Notes: generated from the sequence alone by a model not told the origin. DNA of 64,000 nt from Candidula unifasciata (GCA_905116865.2 CAJHNH020008556.1:145001-209000), one strand, 5' to 3'. Numbered from the stretch's first letter, positions 19,496-31,534 are shown. Program-made: numbers and translations.

Positions 19496-19619
19496 TGCAT
19501 TTTTTTTTGTTTTTTGTAAACAGATATTCCCAGGGATTGTCACCGGAGCTGTCTGCAAAAAAAAGGGGGAGCCCCGGTGTGGGGTAAGGTTGCGGAGAGA
19601 AACCGTGATGTATGGTACA

Positions 19620-19860
19620 AAGCTTGCGACATTGAACTTGATCCTCTCGTGTACAACTTTGATTTTTTTTTTTCTAATCCTTGCATTTGTTCAATGAAAA
19701 TGAACAAACCTCTCAACTACATGTTTGACTTTTTAATCTTTGCGATTTGCTAAGTGAAATTGATCACCTTGACTACATACATCTGTGGCATTTTTATCTT
19801 TACATATGCTCAATGAAACTGATTCTCTCGGCATATTTGACTTTATCTTTTTAAAACTAT
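19620..19860. repeat. Imperfect ~63-bp tandem repeat
   Basis: Three to four diverged copies built on tttgacttttt, tctttgc, gctcaatgaaa and ttgatc with acctctc. AT-rich. Confidence 0.55.
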
Positions 19861-19935
19861 TACCCTTTCTTAAATATTGGTTGCCTACATTGTACCCACT
19901 ATTGTTGTTGTGAATGTTACTGCGTGGCCCCAAGG

Positions 19936-20354
<419 letters not shown>

Positions 20355-20482
20355 ACCACCGACCGACCGACCGACCGACCAACCGACCGACCGACCAATC
20401 GCACGACCCACCAATCGACCGACCGACCCACCGACTGACCTACCCCGACCGACCCACCGACCCACTGACCGACCGACCAAAA
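20355..20482. repeat. (CCGA)n block
   Basis: ccgaccgaccgacc repeats with caat and ctga variants, joined head-on to the (GAAAA)n array. The repeat motif switches abruptly from purine to C-rich. Confidence 0.95.
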
Positions 20483-20952
20483 TGTGGAACTAATAAGGTA
20501 GTGACGACGTTTACTTGTTATTTCTGCTACATTATGGAAACTACATAAGTAGTGAATTTATACTTCTTTTACTATGCTTCTGTTATCTTTATTGTAAGTT
20601 AAATCGAATCTACCGTCATGTGCTTTTGGGCCCATCAGTGGAGCCAGCAATAGTAACACTGCAAACTGTTATGCATGTCGTAAGAGGTGACAAAGGAATG
20701 TTGCCTCGAAACTAGTATTATCCAGTAGTACACAGGCCGCAAAATCAAACATCTTGGATTCTACGACCGGATTTGTATGTTTTGGCTCACAACCTAAGCT
20801 TCACTGGGAGGCAAAGGTGAAAAACATCAGTTCAGGAAAAGAATGCATCTAAACATGAGTAGCAGAGATATTACAGTGGGAGTGCGCTTTTTAACCAACA
20901 CAATAATTTTAGTTCTTTCTCAGGAGTGACAACATTCTCTATTCCGATCAGT

Positions 20953-21190
20953 TAAAGTTAGTTGCGTATCCTTTACAGGACGTTGCAGAACCAACCCTAA
21001 CAGCCCCTGGCTGTTGTGTGGTTTCTCTAGGCAATTTACATCCAGTAGTTTGCCATTGCTTCTGGACGGTCGGCTTTCTTGATACCACTGTCGAAACCAA
21101 CGCAAGGCGCGTTGCCCGCACCTGGGATCGAACCTGGCATTCCGGCATTACGAAGCGAAACGTTTGCATCGATTTAGCCATAGAGCCGAC
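20953..21190 (-). mobile_element. SINE C, intact copy with 12-bp duplication
   Basis: The perfect duplication attccgatcagt (20941-20952 and 21191-21202) brackets 238 bp. On the minus strand the head contains atggctaaatcgatgcaaac (A-box-like) and ccaggttcgatcccaggtgc (a perfect B box). The body has gcgttggtttcgacagtgg and agcaatggcaaactactgga, and the end is ggatacgcaactaacttta. A typical tRNA-derived SINE. Confidence 0.92.
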
Positions 21191-21344
21191 ATTCCGATCA
21201 GTACTGTGATTAAAATTATCATCAGATAATTTGAGAAACTTGTGGAAACTAGTTGGGAAGGAAAGGCGACACGGTCAGGAACTGACTACTTACATCTCAG
21301 TACGACGAAGACTGAGAGTACTCTAAGACAGACTCCACGTTACG

Positions 21345-21530
21345 CCTGTGTCTTGGGTGTTGCGAACGCTCTTCGCAATTCCGTGTTACTGGGTTCGATC
21401 CCAGCTGCCGGTGATTTGGTAGCTTAGAAGGCCTGCTTGTGTTTGTTTCCACAGTGGTATCGAAAATCGACCGACCGTGCAGAGAGAGCAATGGCAAACT
21501 ACGGAACGTAAAATTAGCTAGTAATATCAC
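21345..21530 (+). mobile_element. SINE C, diverged copy
   Basis: gaacgctcttcgcaattccg, actgggttcgatcccagctg (B box) and gagagcaatggcaaactacg follow the SINE C order. The 3' end is missing. Confidence 0.75.
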
Positions 21531-21879
21531 AAACAGTTTATAAAAAAACAAAAACTGCTGTGTTAGTTGTTCTGTAACATCTTGGAAAAATCATGCTTCT
21601 AGCTTTAAAAAAATTCACTTTACTAAAACAGTACCTAATCTTCTTCATCATCATCATCTTCTTTTTCTGAGAGCCTGTGGGTGTCTGTATGTTGCGTCTG
21701 TGAGCATTGTGTTGTTTCTATGTGTATGTGTGGTGTCTATTTGTGGTGTGTTTGGAAACTATGTGCTTGTGTTGAGTTTGTGTGTATGTATTTGTCATCC
21801 ATGCCTGCGTATTTTTTATTTCCATTTATACAATGAGTTTTGGTGTATTAACATAATATGCTTGATATATCAAATACAC

Positions 21880-22012
21880 CTGCCATATGAAAGACGAATA
21901 TGAAAGACGAATGATTGGATGGGCCGAATGTAAGAAGGGTATGCGTGCCCAATTTGTAACCCTTCGGAAATAAAAGTTCGTTCATTCGTTCGTTCACCGA
22001 ATATAAACTTCG
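21880..22012 (+). mobile_element. Possible LINE 3' tail with (GTTC/ATTC) repeats
   Basis: gaaagacgaatgattggatg is followed by cccttcggaaataaaagttc, an AATAAA signal and a gttcattcgttcgttc tail, the layout of a LINE 3' end. No coding part is visible. Confidence 0.35.
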
Positions 22013-22014
22013 GT

Positions 22015-22246
22015 GAATTGTACTGGCAGTCGATTTCTGGACTCTTGTTCCAGAAAGTGAGTGTTGCCAGCGTATCCGTTTTACAAATCTGGTTTATTTG
22101 TATGGGGACTTGATTCCTTATCCCTCAATCAGTTGAATCTCGAATTCGGAGCAAATCCCCAATTAGTCGACTCTTACGACATTCTTGTTAGGAAGGCAGA
22201 GGGTCTATTCTGGTTTTCCCCAAATTAGGGCCTCGGAACCCACGCG
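22015..22246 (-). mobile_element. Family A retroposon copy A8, 3' truncated
   Basis: ggactcttgttccagaaagt, gtatccgttttacaaatctg, aattagtcgactcttacgac and ggcctcggaacccacgcgg are family A on the minus strand. The 3' GAA tail is not present. Confidence 0.8.
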
Positions 22247-22249
22247 GGG

Positions 22250-22440
22250 AGTACCTAAGCTCATCATGTAGCAGGTCCTTCTAAGAACGTCGCTCTCACC
22301 AAGGTCTTCCTGAAAGAAACTCGGTCTCTCGCCACATATCCCGCCTCGTGTACTGTCATATTCAAGAAGTCACTTAAATCACGTGTCCATCTTTTGTGTT
22401 GGTCGGCCCCTGCCCCTCCCTTCCTAGTACCAATGTGCTG
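22250..22440 (-). mobile_element. LINE-R3 3'-end remnant
   Basis: The minus strand reads ctaggaaggga then GRGRPTQ-type coding and ends with ctttcaggaagaccttggtg and gacgttcttagaaggacc, parallel to 16600-16750. It has a catgatgagc end and frame breaks. Confidence 0.7.
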
Positions 22441-22490
22441 TTACCACAATGGAGTTAAGCTGCAGTTTAACACCTTCTGTCTAGAAGAAT

Positions 22491-22726
22491 GGCTTTGTGG
22501 CTAAGTCGATGCGAACGCTTCGTAATGCCGGGGTACCGGGTTCGATCCCAGCTGCGGGCCATACGCCTTGCGTTGGTTTCGACAGTGGTACCAGGGAGCT
22601 GACCGGCCAGAAAGCAATAGCAAACTACTGGACGTTAATTTGTCCAGTGAAACCACACAATAGCCAGGGGCTGATGGGGTTGGTTGTGCAACGTCCTGTA
22701 AAGGATACGCAACTAACCTAACCTAA
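22491..22726 (+). mobile_element. SINE C copy with near-perfect duplication
   Basis: tctagaagaat (22480-22490) and tctaggagaat (22727-22737) match at 10 of 11 bases. The element has ggctaagtcgatgcgaacgc, accgggttcgatcccagctg, cagtggtaccagggagctg and gcaactaacctaacctaa, a short tail repeat. Confidence 0.9.
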
Positions 22727-22739
22727 TCTAGGAGAATAA

Positions 22740-24080
22740 TACAACGGCGGAACCACAAACAAACACAGCGCAACTCCCATTACCACAACATACAAACCTC
22801 AACAACTGTCATTTTCTAAACCACCTAGCAGTCTAACTGAACCTCAGTAAACGCTAAGTACAGCACTGTAAAACAATATAATAAACCTCTAAGCTACACA
22901 ACCGCGATCTGTTTTGGTACTACAGGTATAACCTTGTTACACATTAATATAAACATATCCAGAGAAAATAAAGCTACACACATACAGCTATAGAGCATGA
23001 AAAACAGCAAATACCTTGACGCAGGCTTAAAGCGAGTGGTAAATAGACTGGGCCGTCCAGTGTGGGTGAGTTGGTTAAAGGTGATTGCTTCTGGGGTAAA
23101 ACACGCGCGCGTGTTGGGAGCGGTGGTTGGGCGACAGTGGCAACGATCCGGATGGACGCTCGACCCCGGCAGACACGGGGAAGAGAAAGATGAGGACGAA
23201 ATTATAGGGAGATGGCGTGGGGCTAGACGTGGGGCAAGGGAAAGCTTGACCAGATGGAGTGAAGCTTAGATGGAAGGGAGGTAGTGGCGATGGGCGGAGG
23301 TGGATGATGGAAAGAGGCAATAAAATGCCAGCGTGCATAAAGCCTTTGGAGTTGGGGGGGGGGGGGGGGGGGTAATCTGTTTTCTCTATCTTTTAAAACG
23401 TATCCAGTCCATAGTGAAGAAATCATTGAGCAAGTTAAAAGAAGAAATTTACCAAACAAGGAAAGTCATTTATCAAATTCGGGGAAAGATATAAAACCGA
23501 ACGAAAAGTAGATCAGCGAGCTTCACAATATAACAAACACACAAAAAACGTGAACGTTGCGGCTATGGAGCCTTCTTCAGCACATACATAGATTAAACAA
23601 TACTACACAACTACACAATATCCCTTATCTTTGTGTCTTCTGGCAGCCAGGTCGATGTCAAGACAATAGTCTGGCGAGGCAAGTGCTGCCGGGAAAATAA
23701 ATATCTCAGGATATGCCAGGGGTCGTCAGTCGAGAATAAGATGAAACTGTGTAGGCAGTTCAGCCCACTAGGATTTAGATGAAGCCGTGTTGGCAGTTTC
23801 GTTTACTGAGACTTCCCAAAGTGTGTATCGAATATACTCGTACATACTCTCCTACCTACTTCCACTACCCGCTTCTGATTTCTAGTCATGGACGCGACGC
23901 AGGTGTTGCTTTTTGAGAGTTGTATTCTCCTGCCGGAGGTACATATCGATGGGTGAAAGAAGGAAGCAGAAACAACAAAGGTGCCAGAACTTGAGTTGCT
24001 CAGGCTTCTTGGGGGTCCCTAATTTTCTGCCGGGGCTAAGCGGCCCCATTTATCAGTAAACATGTTCCCTATCATTAACA
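22740..24080. other. No recognised gene; short G-run
   Basis: A run of G occurs at 23356-23372. Minus-strand and plus-strand open stretches near 23000-23340 have no family resemblance and no clear splice sites. The rest is unrecognised. Confidence 0.45.
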
Positions 24081-24084
24081 GCAC

Positions 24085-24225
24085 TCACTGGCTGTACACT
24101 CTGGCGGAAAGTTTTGGTTGTTCGCCCATTTCTGGATGTTGGGCTTGTTCCAGAACTTGAGTTTTGCGTGCAAATCTGTTTGACAGATCTAGCTTATTTG
24201 TTTGTAGACTGTTGGTTCATGAGAT
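24085..24225 (-). mobile_element. Family A fragment A9
   Basis: ctctggcggaaagttttggt, tgttccagaacttgagtttt and gtttgtagactgttggttca are family A landmarks on the minus strand. The 5' half is absent. Confidence 0.75.
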
Positions 24226-24736
24226 AACTGTTGTTTCCAGAGCAATAGCACAGACCATAAAACAACCAGCAACACGTGCAATAATTGTATGAGACTTCTT
24301 GAACATTCTTCAGAAAAAACAGGAAAAAAAAAAACAGTAGGTGGCAAACTCGCAGACTGGGTAGAGAGAATTCGAACCGTCACCTGGATCTACCACGACT
24401 TCCGGTAACTTTTTATCGGTCATGGGTTTACACAATTCAAAACAGACAGAGGAGCAAAATATGCATGCAGTCAGTGACTAGGAGCTGGACTGTTAACATT
24501 TAAGTTAGCGAAATAAATGTAATCACTTTCTTGGTTTCCGACTTTAAGTGGTGATTCTAGAAACAGACTCAATGACAGCTAAATGCTGACGGAGTACGGA
24601 TTCAAGACAGTTAGAGAGGAAAAGGGTCGGGTGGCAGGAAGGGGTCAGTATTGTGCGGATATGGAGATGCAAAAATCTAGATGTAAGCCGACATCGCTGA
24701 CAAAATTGGCTTTCTTGTGGCCAACGGAGGGGTGGG

Positions 24737-25138
24737 GAAGAAGAAGAAGAAGACGAAGACGAAGACGAAGAAGGAGAAGGAGAAGAAGAAGAAGAAGAAG
24801 AAGAAGAAGAAGAAGAAGAAGAAGAAGAAGAAGAAGAAGAAGAAGAAGAAGAAGAAGAAGAAGAAGAAGAAGAAGAAGAAGAAGAAGAAGAAGAAGAAGC
24901 AGAAGCAGAAGAAGCAGAAGAAGAAGAAGAAGAAGAAGAAGAAGAAGAAGAAGAAGAAGAAGAAGAAGAAGAAGAAGAAGAAGAAGAAGAAGAAGAAGAA
25001 GAAGAAGAAGAAGAAGAAGAAGAAGAAGAAGAAGAAGAAGAAGAAGAAGAAGAAGAAGAAGAAGAAGAAGAAGAAGAAGAAGAAGAAGAAGAAGAAGAAG
25101 AAGAAGAAGGAGAAGAAGAAGAAGAAGAAGAAGAAGAA
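24737..25138. repeat. (GAA)n array, ~400 bp
   Basis: Almost pure GAA with a few GAC, GGA and GCA interruptions near the left end and middle. It is open in every frame as poly-Lys, Arg or Glu on one strand and poly-Ser, Leu or Phe on the other, which is an artefact. It lies in the 18.5-kb NOL4 intron. No retroposon was recognised directly beside it, unlike the array at 40097-40512. Confidence 0.98.
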
Positions 25139-25139
25139 C

Positions 25140-25720
25140 CATCGCCAACAACACCACCACAATAATAACTTGACCATATTCTATAGACTTCACTACACAA
25201 ATACTCACTCTGACGCTAAAATTCGCTCCTTTTCACTCGAGAAACAATTTCCACCCTACCGTTTCCCATCCCCATCTGACCTTCGATCGAAACCCAGAAG
25301 ATCTCTCAGAGTCTTTCATTTCAGGACTCAGCGCGCTGTCTTTCCCCGGTCCCTCCTCTGTCTTTACCTGCTCAGGTGAATCCTGCAAATGGTCGCCGGG
25401 TTCCTGTTGTCAAGGAAACTACACTCCATAGGCTGTGTCTCTAGTGTCCCCTCCCCTTCCTTGCCGGCGTGTCGCTTTTAATTCCCCTTCATTACTTCAA
25501 ATTTCTTTTGCAAATTTACTTCTCCTCGGACATTTTCCTCCGGCTAGCGATTTTTTGTGGTTATTCTATAATGTTGGGTTCCTTTTACGTCTTCCTTCTA
25601 CTTTATTTTGTCTTTCTATCGATCTATTTTCTGACTGGTTGTCTTTCTGTGGATCCCTCCATCTGTTAGTCCTCATAAACCTTAACGTCTGTTTGAATGT
25701 TAGTTTTACACTGTGTTTGT
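25140..25720. other. No recognised feature
   Basis: Pyrimidine-leaning sequence without recognisable coding or repeat content. Confidence 0.45.
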
Positions 25721-25722
25721 CC

Positions 25723-26740
25723 GTACAACTATCCGCCTACTTGTCTGTACAACTATCCGGCTATGTGTCTGTTTGTCCGTACAACTATCCGGCTACTTTT
25801 CTGTACAACTATCCGCTAAGTGACTGTTTGTCCGTACAACAATCCGGCTACTTCTCTGAACAACTATCCGCTATGCGACTGTTTGTCCGTACAACTATCC
25901 GGCTGTTTGTCTGTACAACTATCCGGCTATGTGTCTGTTTGTCTGTACAACTATCAGGCTACTTGTCTGTACAACTATCCGGCTATGTGTCTGTTTGTTC
26001 GTACAATTATCCGGCTACTTGTCTGTACAACTATCCGCTATGTGTCTGTTTGTCCGTACAACTATCCGGCGGTTTGTCTGTACAACTATCTGGCTATGTG
26101 TCTGTACAGCTATTAGGCTATGTGCCAGTATATCTGTACAACTATCCGGCTATGTGTCTGTTTGTCCGTACAACTATCCGGCTACTTGTCTGTACAACTA
26201 TCCGCTTTGTGACTGTTTGTCTGTACAACTATGCGGCTGTTTGTCTATACAACTATCCGCTATGTGACTGTTTGTCTGTACAACTATCCGGCTGTTTGTC
26301 TGTACAACTATCCGCAATGTGACTGTTTGTCCGTACAACTATCCGGCTGTTTGTCTGTAAAATTGTCCGGCTATGTGTCTGTTTGTCCGTATAACTATCC
26401 GGCGGTTTGTCTGTATAACTATCCGGTTATGTGTCTGTTTGTCTGTACAGCTATCCGGCTATGTGTCTGTTTGTCTGTACAACTATCCGGCTATGTGTCT
26501 GTTTGTCTGTACAGCTATCCGGCTATGTGTCTGTCTGTCTGTAGAACTATCCGGCTATATGTCTGTCTGTATAACTATCCGCCTATGTGTCTGTTTGTCT
26601 GTACAGCTATCTCGCTATGTGTCTGTCTGTATAACTATCCAGCTATGTGTCTATTTGTCTGTACAACTAACCGGCTATGTGTCTGTACAACTGTCTGGTT
26701 ATAAGTCTGTTTGTCTGTACACCTGTCCGGCTATGTGCCA
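25723..26740. repeat. Two-length minisatellite (~33 and ~24 bp)
   Basis: Units share gtacaactatccggct and continue either atgtgtctgtttgtcc (long) or acttgtct (short). Long and short units often alternate, giving a higher period near 57 bp. In places the open frames span up to 295 codons because most unit lengths keep frame; the Cys/Leu/Tyr-rich repeat has no protein support. Confidence 0.92.
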
Positions 26741-26745
26741 GAATG

Positions 26746-27300
26746 GTAGAAACGAGAACTGTCACGCATCAGACGCCTGATCCCCCAACGCGCAACGATC
26801 ATAAATACAACCAAATTGGCAGCGATCCGCAGGCCACATGTTAGAACCCAGCGGGCCGGATTCAGCCCTCGGGTCGCCTGTTAAGTAGCCCTGCTCTATA
26901 GCACAATGTAACACTATTGTCCGGAAAGGTGGAAACTGAAAACAACATCCATAACAACAACAGCAACAGCACCACCACTAACAGAGACCCTGGTATATGG
27001 ATATTACGGTATACCAGAGATCCCCTGAACCTTGGGCCTTAAGTCACTTCCTGTTTATCCGTCGTGTGAACCTAAACCATATTTATTTATCGGTCAGCAC
27101 ATTATTATTTTTATTATTATTATTATGCTTTTAAACTAGGATTAGGCCCCTTGAGGCCTCTTTGTTGCCTAGAAAATATGTTGAATCGGGGGGGGGGGGG
27201 GGAAGGACTAAGGTCTCTCCCCGTGGTTTAGCTGTTTTGGCGCGCCTGAGGTTCAGATACTAAGACCACACTAAGATTTTTTTAAATACTGCCAACCACG
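26746..27300. other. No recognised gene; (TTA)n and poly(G) patches
   Basis: A short (TTA)n lies near 27103-27126 and a G-run at 27188-27202. No exon or element recognised. Confidence 0.45.
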
Positions 27301-27303
27301 GCA

Positions 27304-27304
27304 G

Positions 27305-27343
<39 letters not shown>

Positions 27344-27394
27344 CACACACACACACACACACACACACGCGCACGCACGCACGCACACACACAC

Positions 27395-27474
<80 letters not shown>

Positions 27475-27501
27475 AACACAAACACAAATTTAGTTAGCAA
27501 T

Positions 27502-27554
<53 letters not shown>
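27304..27554. repeat. Compound (GA)n (CA/CG)n (TA)n ... (GA)n
   Basis: (GA)n at 27304-27340, (CA)n with CG interruptions at 27341-27391, (TA)n at 27392-27468, and a second (GA)n at 27505-27554. Confidence 0.97.
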
Positions 27555-27555
<1 letters not shown>

Positions 27556-27558
<3 letters not shown>

Positions 27559-28425
27559 AATCTACTTCTGAACAAAAACAAGAGTCCAAGAAAGCCAGAT
27601 AACGAACGAGAGCCACATTCACACTTGTCCGCCACAAATCGTTCTTTACGATTCCAGTGGGCTGCTACAGAGCCGACCGTCTCTGGTGCCGTTATACAGT
27701 CGTGTGAGTTGCCAGATAGGACAGCCGGGGGTTGCCATGTGAACTCTCATACATATTCTATCATGCTTCCCTCAGAAAATGTCTTCCTTACTCAGCCAAG
27801 ACAGATTTATGGTAATAAACCGGAAAAGAAAGGCTTGTTTCTGTTTAGGGCAAAAGGGGGACCTTGTTTAGCATCTAACTCTGTGTATATTTTATTTTGT
27901 TTTCACTGTTTTTTGACTGGCTTATAATTTCTATCAAGTTCGTTTTTTTTTATATACATATATATTTGCCGCTCATTTGCTCTATTATGTTTGGCATTGT
28001 CAGCTAAATGTATCTTTTATACAACTTGTGTTTCCAACGTTCCTTTCGTATACCAATACATTTTTTAATGGAATGACAAAATCAAGTCGAATGTTGCTGT
28101 GCATTGTTCGATCTGTAATCATTATTGAAGTGAATATCATTTTCTCCTAGATAAATTATGCCTCAGACGGAATGACGTCACGTCCTTTGCAGAAAGGTCG
28201 CTTTTATCTCGGCACACACGTGTGATACCTGGTGTGGTAGTGTTCCCTTGGTTCCCACATCCACATGGCTTGAGGCAACGTCCCCAGCCTTTAGCAACAT
28301 TCAGTTGATGGGACGAGTATCCTACTCTGCGATATCTTCGTTGGCAACAACCAGCGCCCAGATAGTCCATTTATCTGGATGGATGCTTGGTCCCAAGAGT
28401 TACATTAGTTAGTTAGTCAGTCGAC
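27556..28425. other. No recognised feature
   Basis: The minus-strand open stretch near 28137-28370 is Cys/Gly/Arg-rich but matches nothing I know and lacks convincing splice sites. Confidence 0.4.
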
Positions 28426-28429
28426 AGAT

Positions 28430-28835
28430 GCACAACCATATAGTCGATAAGTGCTAGAAATCCCCCTCCCCCCAGTAAATCCCGCTGCGTGTAACGAATA
28501 GCAGCCACGAGGTCTGTGTTGGGTTGTTATTCTTCTTTGGCTTCCTGAACGGCGCTCTTGTCTGGCCATGCCCTTTTGAACTTGCTTTTCTTGCAGTCTG
28601 GTCATAGTTGCAGATTCAAAGTCACTTAGTTCTCGTAAACGTCTTACTTCTCGTAGAGCAATTCACAGTATCCCAGTCACGTCCATGGCTGGTCCACCCT
28701 TAACAACAGCCTTACCTGCAAGCCTATCAGGTTGCTCATTTCTTTGCACTCCTGAGTGACCTGGCGCGAAAATTAACCACACCACGGTGTATTTCCCGTC
28801 CTCTGCCAGATTTCAGCAAAACGTACGATTTTAAT
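28430..28835 (-). mobile_element. LINE-R5 RNase H remnant
   Basis: Read from 28830 leftwards, the minus strand gives VVWLIFAPGHSGVQRNEQPD then RLAGKAVVKGG, the RNase H end motif with His intact. It continues into IALREV-like and Arg-rich SGSQRRITTQHRP coding, parallel to the segment SLVNQHRTDT of 53900-53930. Stops and frame changes are present. Confidence 0.7.
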
Positions 28836-28892
28836 AATGTAATATTTGGTCTATCCTTGGCTTTTGCCTCTTCTTCTTCAGTTTTCCCACCC

Positions 28893-29042
28893 GCGCAGCT
28901 GGTCGAACGGTTAGAACGCTAGGCTCTCGAGTAGGAGACCTGGGTTTGGAATTCTCAGTACAGCAGGGAATTTTTCAGTCGGGGACAAAATTAAATTCTT
29001 ACCTGCACAGTCCGCGGTGACAGCGCTAGCCATGCGTTATTA
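28893..29042 (+). mobile_element. SINE D copy
   Basis: gcagctggtcgaacggttag (A-box-like), gagacctgggtttggaattc (degenerate B box), then cagtcggggacaaaattaaa and cggtgacagcgctagcc. It is parallel to the copy at 42033-42232. Confidence 0.75.
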
Positions 29043-29044
29043 GT

Positions 29045-29828
29045 CATCAGGCTCAAAGTCATTCATCCCCGCCCCTTTTTTTCTGGCTAACACCGCAAAA
29101 AGTAGTAGAATAAAGACAGTAAATGGTCTTAATTTTTTTCTTGACTGCAGCCTAAAAGTGTGAGCCCTTACATTATAAAACAACAGTTTGGGTGGCAGAA
29201 AATGGCAAATTTCAGATACCCCGTTCAACCTGTAAAGAAGTTGTAATTGTGTCATCCGTTGCAGCTTAACCAGCCAGGTGTCATCTGCAGTCCGGGGCAG
29301 GTAAAGACAAACAGCAACCATGTCTTTGTCTTAGTATTCTTCTTCCGTTTCAACCTTTTGTCTTTCGAAATAATGCCCAAACCTCGCAGGCTTTTCCGCT
29401 CCAGCTGCTTTAAGAAATACTTCTCGCCCTATTATATTTTCAACAACGAATGTTCCTACACAATATTGTAAGGTTGAATACATTATTACCAGATGTTGCT
29501 GCCGTCCTCTTCAAGAAAGGAGACGCTTTCAAAACACAGTTGGTGTCATGACCTGTTGGAAAGACGCTTTGTCCCTTAGGCTTAAATGTTGTTTAACATC
29601 TGCATTGCTATGCTATGGCCAGTCTCTCCATTGAACCATCGCTGTTGTTGTTATTTTTCCATCCTTGGTATTTGCAGTTTTCGAGACTGTTTCTTCATTG
29701 CTGATTGTAAATTATGGGGCTGATATGCAGCATTTGTCTGAGTAATAATATTAATCGCTTTTAAGGTCACAAATAAATGCTGATCTTCACTGCTTTTTTT
29801 TTTTTTTTTTTTGCAAACATAATTCAAT
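29045..29828. other. No recognised feature
   Basis: Apart from a T-run at 29794-29812, nothing is recognised. Confidence 0.45.
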
Positions 29829-29829
29829 T

Positions 29830-29956
29830 CTAATACATCATCTTCGTGTCTGAATTCTGAAACTGGATCTGGCTTATCTGTATGCAGACTGTTGGTTCCT
29901 TGCCTCTCAGACTTCCAATGAAACACCCCTAATTAGTCGACTTTTGGGACATACTT
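29830..29956 (-). mobile_element. Family A fragment A10
   Basis: ctggcttatctgtatgcaga, ctgttggttccttgcctctc and cctaattagtcgacttttg. A middle portion of the family on the minus strand, with gactgcag/gcactccgac-type sequence deleted. Confidence 0.75.
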
Positions 29957-30160
29957 AGGGGCTGCGTAGTCTCGAGGCATGGTGTCCGCCTCGAGTGCTG
30001 GAGTTTCCGTGTTCAATCCCAAGAAAGGCTGGGATTTTTTCACGTGAACTTGGACTTCTAGCAATTTCCCCTGGTCTCTGGGTAGTGAGATCGGGCGCCA
30101 GTGTGCATTGTTGCGCATTTTAAAAAAAAGTCCCTTGGCAGTCTAACGGCGCCGCCCTGG
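29957..30160 (+). mobile_element. tRNA-like SINE (single copy seen)
   Basis: ggggctgcgtagtctcgagg, catggtgtccgcctcgagtg and ttccgtgttcaatcccaaga form a tRNA-like head with a B box. A body with tcccctggtctctgggtagt follows. It directly abuts family A fragment A10. Confidence 0.6.
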
Positions 30161-30349
30161 CACAAATTTGGAGTTCAAAATCTACCCAAAGTATTTCAGG
30201 ATCCCCGCCGATGCTACAAAGCCTGTGCACTGTGCTGAGCTTCTTCGGTCTCAGACTTGAGTTAAAAGTAGAACGGAGCACTTATGGATTACTGCCCGTG
30301 TGCCATGTTGCTGATCCGTTGTTCAAACTTCAAACTTCATACGACACAC

Positions 30350-30420
30350 TTGTAGTGACCAGTGGGTCTATTCTTTGTTCCTCTAAAATACAGCCCCATG
30401 ACCCACACATGGCAATTCAC
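30350..30420 (-). mobile_element. Family A 5'-end fragment
   Basis: cagtgggtctattctttgtt then cctctaaaatacagccccat and gacccacacatgg match the reversed family A 5' end. Confidence 0.6.
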
Positions 30421-30454
30421 AACGCCACGATGTAGAAGGTTTTGTTGACAAGCT

Positions 30455-30655
30455 CCGGTTCTTTTCTTTTAATTCACTCCATCTCGGGGACTCCGAGATT
30501 TCGTAGGGGAGTTTCCGGGGAAAGTCTAATCGTATAAGGGTGTTAGGGCTGGAAATGAAAACCGATGAATACTGACCATACCCCTTCCCCCTTTCCACAT
30601 CATTTGGACATTATCGGTAACTTCCCCATGAAGTTAAGGTGAACAAAAAGACAGT
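30455..30655. mobile_element. MITE G, copy 2
   Basis: The left end ccggttcttttcttttaatt then cactccatctcggggactcc faces a right end whose reverse complement starts ctttttgttcacctta. The centre aaagtctaatcgtataaggg is shared. Inverted ends are weaker than in copy 3. Confidence 0.65.
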
Positions 30656-30764
30656 TGGCGAACTAATATATTTGTCTTTCTTTTTTCTTTTCCGGGGAAT
30701 ATTCTGTATTTTCACCGGTACTCATGTTTAAGACACGGGAGCGAACTTCAATGTGAAGGTCATA

Positions 30765-30850
30765 CAGTAGACTCTGCCATATCCGACCTAATGAGGCCGA
30801 AGGGTCGGCCTAATAACAAAAATGCCAGATATGCAGGAGTGCAATTAAAA
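30765..30850 (+). mobile_element. pogo/Tigger-like terminus
   Basis: cagtagactctgccatatcc, then gacctaatgaggccgaaggg and aaatgccagatatgcagg, with TA just before. The layout resembles a pogo/Tigger terminal repeat of the CAGTAGACTCTCnnTAATCCG type. The opposite end was not found, so it is a one-ended remnant. Confidence 0.5.
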
Positions 30851-31324
30851 CATGTACTCAGTGGCTTAGTCACCCACATCATTAAAAACCCATTTTTTTA
30901 TACCTAAACCCGCTCTTATTCACATTTTGGCACTCTTCCGAATACCGGTCCCTTATTATTCAAAGACAAAAAATCCCATTCAGGGCCTCAAGAGGTCGTA
31001 GTTAGGGACTTGAGAGGTCATGTAGTTAAAAATATGGAACAGGAACACTACGAACTATTAAGGGGCCATTATTGGGAAGAGTGCCTGTGAGAGGGAAAGC
31101 AAGTTTTATACATTGAAGACGGACAAAATGGAGTCAAAAAATTGCATTGTTCACATTCGAAGATAACATCCGTTATGTATAATTTAACCACATGGAAAAA
31201 CAATACAATCAGATGAAGCACACCTGCTTTTTTTATCTTTTTCTTGTAACCTAGATAAACATTTATACCAACACACATCGCGTGCGAACATGCAGACACA
31301 CACACGCGCACACCGAAAGAGAAA

Positions 31325-31333
31325 GAGAGCGAG

Positions 31334-31376
<43 letters not shown>
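31325..31376. repeat. (GA)n
   Basis: A dinucleotide repeat flanked by (CA)-rich sequence at 31285-31310. Confidence 0.95.
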
Positions 31377-31377
<1 letters not shown>

Positions 31378-31534
31378 GAAAGTATATATTCTCCCATTTA
31401 ACTTAAAATCTCCAGTTAAGTGTTTTCACCCCTTCCCTGTTTTATTCCAACGCTGTTTTTCTTTGTGAAAGTCCGATCACAAAATTCCAATATTTCTGAT
31501 TCCACTGTTTCCTTCCGAGGTTCTCTTCTTCCCT

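Noticed and set aside
24544..25379. Open frames of poly-Ser, poly-Leu, poly-Lys and poly-Arg
   Set aside because: They are translations of a (GAA)n array in every frame and not genes.
28137..28370. Cys-rich minus-strand open frame
   Set aside because: Short, single, no signal peptide-like start or conserved pattern; beside an RNase H remnant.
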